Shown here: one piece after another, positions 57,720 through 64,000 of the stretch
Position numbering within the stretch: position 1 is the stretch's first letter
Layout: each line of letters begins with the position of its first letter
Assembly (NCBI GenBank): GCA_016205975.1
Contig: JACQSK010000015.1
Span: forward strand, 1 to 64,000
Length of the DNA stretch: 64,000 bases
Source of the DNA: Candidatus Uhrbacteria bacterium
GTDB taxonomy: Bacteria; Patescibacteria; ABY1; SG8-24; GWF2-40-263
Reading direction: 5' to 3'
Translations under genes and position numbers: made by a program
Notes under the pieces: generated by a model
What the model was told of the DNA's origin: nothing
Databases searched by the model: none
What the model saw: only the letters and a program-made list of their open reading frames with translations

Positions 57720-58376
57720 ATGCGTATCTCTCCCTTAGCCGCGTTTGCCCTCCTGCCCCTCTTGGGTGCTGGATGTGTCTCGTCCATTGCCACCCATCCC
57801 ATGCCCGATGAGTTTTGGGGTTCTGGTTCCTGGAGGTTCGATTCTCAAGAAGAGCGTTTGCACGATGGCGCAAGCGGCGTGGCGCTCGTGGTCCTGAAGT
57901 TCACACGCATCACGGGCGACCAGTACGAGATTTTCGGCGACGTGACTTACGTTGAGGACGAAATGCGCTGCGACGAAGCGCAGCCTTCCGGCCGTATCTG
58001 TCCCCTGAACACCTGCAGCTATGTGAATGCGGACCCCGGCACCATCGCCGGCACAGCCGAGGTGACAAATGGCGTGCTGACGCTCAAGCCGGTCTGGAAC
58101 GGCGACGATCTGCCGATGGAGCGCGTGCGTTTCTCCTGTAGAACGGACGGCGACATGGAGCACGACACCGCGGCGGTACGTTCGACCATGGATGTCTATG
58201 GTGCGGGGTTTGTGGACACCGTCTGGACGATGGACGTGGACGGCATCACATTCATCGACGATTTGCCAGGCGGCGAGGTGACGGACACGAAGACCGCGTC
58301 CAAGAGTTTTGAGACGGAAGTCGGGCTGGTCAAAGCGGAGGGGTTGTTTGCCTTGTATCGGAATGAACCGGAGTAG
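57720..58376 (+). CDS. Lipoprotein of unknown function
   Basis: This 218-residue protein has a lipoprotein signal: a hydrophobic stretch, then LGAGC with the lipid-accepting cysteine at about 19. The mature part is acidic with paired cysteines (MRCDEAQPSGRICPLNTCS). I recognise no domain. It follows the Gmad2 gene closely and probably acts at the same surface. Confidence 0.7.
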   Translation: MRISPLAAFALLPLLGAGCVSSIATHPMPDEFWGSGSWRFDSQEERLHDGASGVALVVLKFTRITGDQYEIFGDVTYVEDEMRCDEAQPSGRICPLNTCSYVNADPGTIAGTAEVTNGVLTLKPVWNGDDLPMERVRFSCRTDGDMEHDTAAVRSTMDVYGAGFVDTVWTMDVDGITFIDDLPGGEVTDTKTASKSFETEVGLVKAEGLFALYRNEPE

Positions 58377-58397
58377 AGAACGCTGGGTTTTGTCCCC

Positions 58398-58424
58398 TTG
58401 ACTTGCGTTTTTTAGGTGTATACT
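58398..58424 (+). promoter_or_regulatory. Possible promoter before the DoxX gene
   Basis: TTGACT and TATACT are separated by only 15 bases. The leader to ATG 58497 would be about 65 bases. Confidence 0.35.
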
Positions 58425-58496
58425 TAGGACACTGGAGTCATAATTCATCTCATTAAATAACGTACGGTAAAGTCTAACCTATCTTAGTCTCATCCT

Positions 58497-58862
58497 ATGC
58501 AGACACTCTTTCTCATCGGCCAGGTCGTGCTTGGCGTCTACTTCATCCAAGCCGGCCTTACACATCTCACCAAGCTCGACATGCTGAGCGGCTACGCAGC
58601 ATCGAAAAACGTGCCAGCGCCCAAGCTCGCCGTGGGCGTGACAGGGCTCATGCTGCTGTTGGGCGGCGTGGGCGTGCTGTTCCAGTATCAACTCGTCTGG
58701 GCCTACGGATTTCTCGTCGCGTTTCTCGTCCTGGCCGCCTTTACTATGCATCGGTACTGGGCTGACCAAGACCCGAACATGAAAATGTCGAACCGCGTGA
58801 ATTTCCAAAAAAATCTGGCTCTCGCCGCCGCGCTTATCATGCTACTCGCACTGCAAGCATAG
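58497..58862 (+). CDS. DoxX-family membrane protein
   Basis: This 121-residue protein with four hydrophobic segments matches the DoxX pattern (QVVLGVYFIQAGLTHLTK, GLMLLLGGVGVLFQY, LAAFTMHRYW). Members are linked to redox or respiratory roles, but the biochemical activity here is unknown. A hydrolase gene follows at 37 bases. Confidence 0.75.
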   Translation: MQTLFLIGQVVLGVYFIQAGLTHLTKLDMLSGYAASKNVPAPKLAVGVTGLMLLLGGVGVLFQYQLVWAYGFLVAFLVLAAFTMHRYWADQDPNMKMSNRVNFQKNLALAAALIMLLALQA

Positions 58863-58898
58863 AACAGGAGTATGAACACGCCGTAAAGGAATTGTCTC

Positions 58899-59453
58899 GT
58901 GATACATGGCTGTCCTGAGAGCGCAGAGTCTCGCATGGATTTAAGTGAGCGGACGTACACGAAGCACTGGATCCCCTGGATCCGACGCGAGTTGAACGCG
59001 CGAGGGATTCCCACACAAGTGCCGCTTCTCCCGGAACCGTGGGCGCCGGTGTATGAGAACTTTAAGGCCGAGTTTGAGAAGTATCCCGTAAACGAGTCGA
59101 CGATCTTGATCGGTCATTCTTGTGGTGGAGCGTTCCTGGTGCGATGGCTCGGCGACACGAAACAAAAAATCGACACGCTCATCCTCGTCGCACCATGGAA
59201 GATCCCCGATCCCGACAAGGTGGGACGCGATGCCTACTACGAGTACCCCATCGACGAGACGATCAAGGAGCGCGTCGGTCGTATTGTGATGTTCATTGCC
59301 GACGATGAAGAAGAGGACGGGAAGAAAAGCGTCGAGATTTTTCACAACGCCCTGGGCGGTAAGCTCATCGAACTCCACGGTCGCGGCCACTTCACCATGG
59401 ACTCCATGAGGACGGATGCGTTTCCGGAGTTGCTGGATGAGGTTCTTGCATAA
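58899..59453 (+). CDS. RBBP9/YdeN-type alpha/beta hydrolase
   Basis: This 184-residue serine hydrolase has the nucleophile motif LIGHSCGGAF (about 68-77), the acid in IVMFIADDEEEDG and the histidine in HGRGHFTMDS. The short form and IHGCPES start place it with the RBBP9/YdeN family. The substrate is unknown. It starts at GTG 58899 behind AAGGA; the true N-terminus could be a few residues different. Confidence 0.8.
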   Translation: MIHGCPESAESRMDLSERTYTKHWIPWIRRELNARGIPTQVPLLPEPWAPVYENFKAEFEKYPVNESTILIGHSCGGAFLVRWLGDTKQKIDTLILVAPWKIPDPDKVGRDAYYEYPIDETIKERVGRIVMFIADDEEEDGKKSVEIFHNALGGKLIELHGRGHFTMDSMRTDAFPELLDEVLA

Positions 59454-59525
59454 TCGTGAAAATTGATGATTTAACAGACTTTTTCACGATTATGGTTGAC
59501 ATAAACGTGAAAATTGGCGTATAAT
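59450..59525 (+). promoter_or_regulatory. Fic promoter with repeated operator
   Basis: This is a consensus promoter: TTGACA (59496-59501), 18 bases, TATAAT (59520-59525). ATAATCGTGAAAA (59450-59462) and TTTTCACGATTAT (59481-59493) form a perfect 13-bp inverted repeat upstream. CGTGAAAATTG occurs at 59455-59465 and again inside the promoter spacer (59506-59516). Three copies of one binding motif around a very strong promoter indicate tight repression. Confidence 0.75.
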
Positions 59526-59540
59526 GTGGAAACTAACGAT

Positions 59541-60422
59541 ATGGCACGCATTCCACAGACATTCTCCGTCATCCAGTCGCTTCGCGATCGCTATTACCAA
59601 GCCCTCCCCGGTAAGGAGGCTTTAGTTAAGCTTATTACCGAGGCAGAGATTCCTGAGCAGGTTTATAACTCCAACGCCATTGAGAACAGCACGTTGACCC
59701 TTCAGGAGACAGAAAAAATTCTTCTTCAGATGGATCTTGATCGTTTTGTCAGTGAGCGAGAAATTTTTGAAGCCAAGAATCTTGCGCGTGTCGCGCAGTA
59801 CATAGAAGCCAAGGCAAAAGAGGCCGAGATTTCGCTTCCCCTGATGCTCCTGCTTCACAAGATGCTCATTGCCAATATTCGCGATGAGATCGCCGGTCGT
59901 TTTAGAAAGGACGATGAGTGGGTGCGTGTAGGTACGCATTTAGGTGCGGACCCCAAACAGGTCGAGTCATTACTCACCGACATGCTCACGCAATACCACG
60001 CAAGCGCGAGCGAACATATTGTAAAGCGTATTGCACGCCTGCATCTGACCTTCGAGAATATCCATCCATTTTGTGATGGGAATGGACGTATTGGCCGCGT
60101 GCTGAATAATTACGCGCTTATCCGTGAAGGCTATGTCCCGATCAACATCGCGTTCATCAACCGTTCCAGATATTACGACGCGTTCAGAGAGTTTGAGACA
60201 ACAAACAAGACAGCCATTATGGAGGAGCTGGTCGGACGAGCACTGACCATGAGTTATCATAAGCGCCTCGCGTACCTGGAAGGCAAACGCATTGTCCCAT
60301 TGATCCAATACGCGAAGGAGCGCAAGGAGTCGCACTCGAACCTCATTAACAAAGCCCATCGACAAACCATTTCTGCATTCATGGAAAAAGGAGAATGGAA
60401 AATCGCCTATGACCGACTTTGA
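59541..60422 (+). CDS. Fic-domain protein
   Basis: This 293-residue protein has an N-terminal region with YNSNAIENSTLTLQE, similar to the inhibitory helix/flap region of class II Fic proteins, and the catalytic motif HPFCDGNGRIGR near 182, complete for AMP or phosphate-group transfer. The C-terminal part is helical. The target protein is unknown. I use ATG 59541, 15 bases after the consensus -10 box. The strong, operator-studded promoter suggests autoregulation. It overlaps the MazG-like gene by 14 bases. Confidence 0.85.
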   Translation: MARIPQTFSVIQSLRDRYYQALPGKEALVKLITEAEIPEQVYNSNAIENSTLTLQETEKILLQMDLDRFVSEREIFEAKNLARVAQYIEAKAKEAEISLPLMLLLHKMLIANIRDEIAGRFRKDDEWVRVGTHLGADPKQVESLLTDMLTQYHASASEHIVKRIARLHLTFENIHPFCDGNGRIGRVLNNYALIREGYVPINIAFINRSRYYDAFREFETTNKTAIMEELVGRALTMSYHKRLAYLEGKRIVPLIQYAKERKESHSNLINKAHRQTISAFMEKGEWKIAYDRL

Positions 60423-60759
60423 ACAACTCACACAAGCGATCCAGCAGTTTATTGAGGAGCGCGACTGGAAACAGTTTCACAAGCCCAAAGACTGCGCGAT
60501 CTCGCTCACGCTTGAAGCCGCAGAAGTGGCCGAGCTCTTCCAATGGAAAACCGACGAGCAGATGGAGGCGATGAAGACCGGCGACAAACAAGAGGAACTC
60601 GCCGACGAATTCTCCGACGTCCTCTTCTGGGTCCTCGCCATGGCGCACGACTTCAACATCGACATCAAATCCGCCTTCCTGCGCAAGCTCGAGAAGTCTG
60701 CGGCGAAGTATCCGGTTGAGAAGGCGAAGGGGAATAATAAGAAGTATACGGAGTACTAG
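60409..60759 (+). CDS. MazG-like nucleotide pyrophosphohydrolase
   Basis: This 116-residue all-helical protein has LEAAEVAELFQW and KQEELADEFSDVLFWVLAMA, the EExxE and ExxD metal sites of the MazG/dCTPase (RS21-C6) group, which hydrolyses unwanted nucleotides. It is co-transcribed with the Fic gene. Confidence 0.85.
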   Translation: MTDFEQLTQAIQQFIEERDWKQFHKPKDCAISLTLEAAEVAELFQWKTDEQMEAMKTGDKQEELADEFSDVLFWVLAMAHDFNIDIKSAFLRKLEKSAAKYPVEKAKGNNKKYTEY

Positions 60760-60763
60760 GTAT

Positions 60764-61350
60764 TATGTTTTTGTACAAGGATTATACTGTTGCAGAGTTC
60801 CAGTTACCGGAGCAGAAGGATATATCAACTGGCTCAACGACGTGTTGCACATCAAGCAGACAGCCAACTTTGACGGATGGGATAAGGGAGCATTTGATTT
60901 CAAGATTTTCAATGATCCTAACAAATTACGAGAGGCCATAAAAAAGAAGCATGAGGAAGGGCAGAAGGCGCGCATCCTTGCTGGTTACGCATGGAACCGG
61001 ACAAGTGCCAAAGATGGAAATGCAGACGCTCAAGCAACGGACGTCGAGATTGCCGAGTACGATTTTCGGATGCCATGGAATTCGCGACGTGTTGGAACTA
61101 CCTGGGCCATCGACCCATCAGGTGTCGATCAGGTCGGTTGCATCCACACCTCACAGGGGCTAGAGTTCGACTACGTCGGCGTCATTGTCGGCCCCGACCT
61201 TCGTTCAATCCTGAGACAATGAAGTACTTCACGAACTGGAGCGAGTACAAAGACGCAAGCGGAAAGAAAGGCCTCAAAGACGATCCAGAAAAGATGAACC
61301 AGTTCGTGCGGAACATTTACAAGGTGCTAATGACGCGGGGAAAGAAAGTG
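60764..61350 (+). pseudogene. DUF2075-type ATPase/helicase gene, 3' remnant
   Basis: The frame ending at 61222 contains GYINWLNDVLHIKQTANFDG, DFKIFNDPNKLREAIKKK, RILAGYAWNR and GCIHTSQGLEFDYVGVIVGP, the C-terminal part of DUF2075 (Schlafen-like/GIY-YIG-associated) ATPases. The continuation (MNQFVRNIYKVLMTRGKK) lies in another frame after 61219. The N-terminal Walker motifs are missing. The gene is therefore both truncated and frameshifted, a leftover of a defence-type or mobile gene next to the MazG and recQ genes. Confidence 0.75.
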
Positions 61351-61377
61351 ACAGTATCATATTTGACACAGAGTTAT

Positions 61378-61406
61378 TTGACAACCGCAAAAAAATCTTG
61401 TACGCT
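61378..61406 (+). promoter_or_regulatory. recQ promoter
   Basis: TTGACA (61378-61383), 17 bases, TACGCT (61401-61406). Confidence 0.55.
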
Positions 61407-61431
61407 CTTCTTATAAGCGAACGAGAAGCAC

Positions 61432-61454
61432 TCAGCCATGGGCTGAATTTTTTT
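61432..61454 (+). promoter_or_regulatory. Terminator-like hairpin directly before recQ
   Basis: TCAGCC and GGCTGA with a 3-base loop are followed by ATTTTTTT, and then the recQ AT{G} at 61455. It lies between the promoter and the start, so it may attenuate recQ transcription. Confidence 0.5.
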
Positions 61455-62966
61455 ATGCTGGATCATCTTAAGACCCATTTTGGATTCGATGCGTTCCGGC
61501 CACTGCAGGAGGAAATCGTGACCACGGTTCTGGCGCGCCAGGACACGCTCGTGCTGATGCCTACAGGGGGCGGGAAGTCGATGTGTTATCAATTGCCGGC
61601 GTTGTTGTTGGATGGGGTCACGCTGGTCGTGTCTCCGCTCATCGCGCTCATGAAGGATCAGGTGGATGCGCTCAACGGGAGCGGCGTACCGGCGGCGTAT
61701 CTCAACAGCTCCCTCTGTGCGAAGGACGCCGCGGGCGTGCAAGAAGACGCGCTTGCGGGGAAGGTGAAACTTTTGTATGTGGCGCCTGAGCGGCTTGCGA
61801 GCTTCAGTTTTCGGCCGTTTTTTAAGCGTTTGAACGTGAGCCTGGTGGCGATTGACGAGGCCCATTGCATCTCACAATGGGGGCATGACTTCAGGCCAGA
61901 GTATGGCAACCTGCGCGACGTGCGCGCCCTGTTTCCAGAGGTGCCTCTCATCGCCCTGACCGCCACAGCCACGCCGCAGGTGCGGGAGGATATCGTAGCC
62001 TCGCTTGGGTTGCGCGACGTGAAGACGTTTGTCTCCAGCTTCAACCGTCCCAATCTCCACTATCGCGTGCAGCCAAAGTACAACACCTTTGCCGCGCTGT
62101 CCGTCCTCCTTGCACAGCACAAGCACCAATCCGTTATCATCTACTGCTTCTCACGCAAGGACACGGAAGAGCTTGCATGGGATCTTTCCCGCGCCGGATT
62201 TACGGCGCTCCCGTATCACGCGGGCCTGCCGCGAGAGGTGCGCGCGCACACGCAAGAGCAATTCATCCGCGATGAGGTGAAAATTATTGTGGCGACCATT
62301 GCCTTTGGGATGGGGATCGACAAGCCGGATGTGCGTCTGGTGGTGCACATGGACTTGCCAAAGGCTATGGAGTCGTACTATCAGGAGACCGGCCGCGCTG
62401 GCCGTGACGGGTTGCAGAGTGACTGCGTGTTGTTTTATTCGGTGGCGGATCGGCGCAAGCAGGAGTACTTCATCAATCAGATTCCAGACGAACCAGAACG
62501 CGCGCGGGCGCGGCACAAGCTCAGGCAGATGCTGGAGTATTGTGAGGGCTCGTCCTGCCGCCGGCGTTTTGTACTTGGGTATTTTGGAGAGGCATACGCG
62601 CAACCCTCCTGTGACGCGTGCGACAACTGCGTGAAACCCACGGACAGTCAACCTCGCGATGTCACCATGACGCAAAAAATCTTGAGTGCCGTTCTGCGCA
62701 CAGGCGAACGATTCGGCATGGGATACATTTGTGACGTGTTGCGCGGCTCCCGCAAAAAGCGCGTGCTTGAAAATAAACACGACCGCCTTTCCGTCCACGG
62801 TCTGTTGCGCAGCGTCCCCGAAGCAGACCTGCGCGGTCACATCTCCTCCCTTGTGCGCACCGGCGAACTGGAGAAAGTCGCGGGCGAGTATCCGACGCTG
62901 CGCGTGAGCAAGGCTGGGAGGGAGTCGTTGAAGCAGGCCGTTCCTCCGGAGACTCCATCGGTGTGA
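61455..62966 (+). CDS. recQ: ATP-dependent DNA helicase RecQ, without HRDC domain
   Basis: RecQ unwinds DNA 3' to 5' in repair. The 503-residue protein has the helicase motifs FRPLQEEIV, PTGGGKSMCYQLP, DEAHCISQWGHDFR, ALTATAT, IAFGMGIDKPDVR and QETGRAGRDG, then the zinc region (CEGSSCRRRFVLGYFGE, CDACDNC) and a winged helix. E. coli RecQ has an HRDC domain after this, and here the protein ends. I use ATG 61455; a TTG in frame at 61398 lies before the transcription start. Confidence 0.93.
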   Translation: MLDHLKTHFGFDAFRPLQEEIVTTVLARQDTLVLMPTGGGKSMCYQLPALLLDGVTLVVSPLIALMKDQVDALNGSGVPAAYLNSSLCAKDAAGVQEDALAGKVKLLYVAPERLASFSFRPFFKRLNVSLVAIDEAHCISQWGHDFRPEYGNLRDVRALFPEVPLIALTATATPQVREDIVASLGLRDVKTFVSSFNRPNLHYRVQPKYNTFAALSVLLAQHKHQSVIIYCFSRKDTEELAWDLSRAGFTALPYHAGLPREVRAHTQEQFIRDEVKIIVATIAFGMGIDKPDVRLVVHMDLPKAMESYYQETGRAGRDGLQSDCVLFYSVADRRKQEYFINQIPDEPERARARHKLRQMLEYCEGSSCRRRFVLGYFGEAYAQPSCDACDNCVKPTDSQPRDVTMTQKILSAVLRTGERFGMGYICDVLRGSRKKRVLENKHDRLSVHGLLRSVPEADLRGHISSLVRTGELEKVAGEYPTLRVSKAGRESLKQAVPPETPSV

Positions 62967-62978
62967 AGACGAGAGGAT

Positions 62979-63290
62979 ATGGAAATCCGTTTCTTTCATA
63001 CAGAGATCGAACAGTTTATCGCCACACTCGAAAAGTCAACGATTGCAAAAGTCTTGCGGACGTTCGATTTGTTGGAGACGTTTGGATACCGACTCGGCAT
63101 GCCTCATTCTAAAAAGATTGACACGAGTCTTTTTGAGTTGCGGATTCGTGGTGTCCAAGAGGTTCGATTTTTGTATACGTTTCGAAAAGGAGAGATCGTG
63201 ATCGTCTTGCATGGTTTTGTGAAAAAATCTCAAAAACTTGCACTGAAGGAGAGAAAGCTCGCACAACAGAGGAAAATTTCGTTGACCTAG
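62979..63290 (+). CDS. Toxin, HigB/Gp49-like
   Basis: This 103-residue protein of the phage-derived Gp49-like/HigB group has LLETFGYRLGMPHSKKIDTS, LFELRIRGVQEVRFLYTF and a basic C-terminus (KKSQKLALKERKLAQQ). It probably cleaves mRNA on the ribosome. The toxin gene comes first, as in higBA loci, 12 bases after recQ. Confidence 0.85.
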   Translation: MEIRFFHTEIEQFIATLEKSTIAKVLRTFDLLETFGYRLGMPHSKKIDTSLFELRIRGVQEVRFLYTFRKGEIVIVLHGFVKKSQKLALKERKLAQQRKISLT

Positions 63291-63310
63291 TATAACAGAT
63301 GTGTTATATT
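63282..63310 (+). promoter_or_regulatory. Internal promoter and operator of the higBA-like locus
   Basis: TTGACC (63282-63287), 17 bases, TATATT (63305-63310). The palindrome TATAAC-AGATGT-GTTATA (63291-63308) fills the spacer. The antitoxin can thus be made from its own promoter, under its own control. Confidence 0.65.
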
Positions 63311-63318
63311 TTTTTTGT

Positions 63319-63591
63319 ATGAAATCTTACCGCGTCCTCAGAGAGAGCTTTTTGGCTGATAGGGAAGTACGAAAAGCCTACGACGAACTTGGTCCGGAGT
63401 TTGTCATTATTGAGAAACTTATCCAAAGACGATTGCACAGAGGCGTGACACAAGGACAGCTGGCTGAGATGATCGGAACAAAGCAGGCGGCCATTTCTCG
63501 TTTCGAGTCTGGAAAATATAATCCCACGGTTGGTTTTCTGTATAAGGTTGCCGATGCTCTTGATGTCAAATTGAAAGTGACCATTTCCTAG
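63319..63591 (+). CDS. Antitoxin, XRE-type helix-turn-helix (HigA-like)
   Basis: This 90-residue protein has the helix-turn-helix GVTQGQLAEMIGTKQAAISRF followed by ESGKYNPTVGFLYKVADAL, typical of HigA. It follows a HigB-like toxin. ATG 63319 lies 9 bases after TATATT, so the separate mRNA would be leaderless. Confidence 0.85.
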   Translation: MKSYRVLRESFLADREVRKAYDELGPEFVIIEKLIQRRLHRGVTQGQLAEMIGTKQAAISRFESGKYNPTVGFLYKVADALDVKLKVTIS

Positions 63592-63605
63592 CCTGCTGAA
63601 TCTCT

Positions 63606-64000
63606 ATGACCTGGCGAACCCATGCCGTCGTTGGCGCCAATGCCGTTTGGATCACTGCGTTTTTTTCGTCCGTGGACGCAACCGCGTTCGGGCTCCTGGT
63701 GGCGGGCGCGTTTGCGGGTCTTTTGCCCGATATTGACGCGAGCGCGCGCGGGGCAAAAATCCACTACGTCGCAGAAGGGACGTTCGGCATGTTCAAGGGC
63801 GTGTTCCAACATCGCGGATTTTTTCACTCGCTCCTGGCCGTGGCGACCGTATTCCTCTTGAGTTTCTGGTTTCTGCGCGCTTATCACCCGTTCCTTCCTG
63901 CGATCCTCGCGCTCGGCTACGCGAGTCATCCGATCATCGACGGCTTTAACACGGTGGGCGTGCGCTATCTGTTTCCCAAACGCGAGAGGTACAACCTCAT
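63606..64000 (+). CDS. YdjM-type membrane-bound metal-dependent hydrolase, 3' end outside window
   Basis: The visible 131 residues have THAVVGANAVW, LLPDIDASARGAK and HRGFFHSLL, the histidine/aspartate motifs of the YdjM (DUF457) family, between hydrophobic segments. The protein should lie in the membrane; the reaction is not known. The window ends before the stop codon. Confidence 0.75.
   Translation, partial: MTWRTHAVVGANAVWITAFFSSVDATAFGLLVAGAFAGLLPDIDASARGAKIHYVAEGTFGMFKGVFQHRGFFHSLLAVATVFLLSFWFLRAYHPFLPAILALGYASHPIIDGFNTVGVRYLFPKRERYNL

Overview
The window reads as a chromosome segment of a member of the Candidate Phyla Radiation (Patescibacteria). The evidence is mixed but consistent. 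The spc ribosomal block has no rpmD (L30): rpsE and rplO overlap by 4 bases. Prolyl- and leucyl-tRNA synthetases are shortened. ComEC is split into a membrane channel and a separate metallo-beta-lactamase protein. The MEMO/CapA fusion, a KPVxYLYP-type surface protein, a Gmad2 protein, a DoxX protein and many small toxin-antitoxin (TA) pairs are typical of such genomes. Few biosynthetic genes appear. The code is standard, because TGA ends many full-length genes. I cannot place it safely below phylum level. Composition is moderately GC-rich with dense packing.

Layout. 1-400: a structured RNA candidate, of which a second, inverted copy lies at 25.2-25.65 kb. 0.4-9.3 kb: a GNAT-like gene, proS, a TrmB-type regulator, two small orphans, an efflux-type MFS gene behind a leader peptide and attenuator, an orphan, hup, rny and truB. 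9.3-16.3 kb: infB, trxA-trxB-MFS, a TA pair, a small membrane protein and gdhA. 16.3-24.8 kb: leuS, a decayed CCA-adding enzyme gene, a Nudix gene, a tRNA-like element, ugd, comEC (two genes) and ndk. 24.8-33.6 kb: non-coding RNA region, nadE, orphans, murA, a site-2 protease and msrB. 33.7-36.9 kb: rpsL-rpsG-fusA. 36.9-43.7 kb: an accessory block with a small-molecule kinase, two TA pairs, the MEMO/CapA fusion, a surface protein and a Phd-like protein. 43.8-57.3 kb: tuf and the S10/spc ribosomal genes through secY-adk-map-ruvX. 57.3-64 kb: surface proteins, DoxX, a hydrolase, a Fic protein, a MazG-like protein, a DUF2075 pseudogene, recQ, a HigBA pair and a truncated YdjM-like gene.

Two styles of gene start are visible. 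Many core genes (proS, infB, leuS, gdhA, murA, the site-2 protease, adk) have a -10 box that ends 8-12 bases before ATG and no Shine-Dalgarno (SD) sequence, so they look leaderless or nearly so. A second class, mostly single genes with their own promoter and hairpin terminator, has clear AGGAG-type ribosome sites (nadE, the first MFS gene and most orphans).

The strongest candidates for something undescribed are the paired inverted RNA element (1-345 and 25.2-25.65 kb), the leader-peptide attenuator before the MFS gene at 4.17-4.31 kb, and the inverted-complement arrangement around the tRNA-like element at 20.4-20.55 kb.
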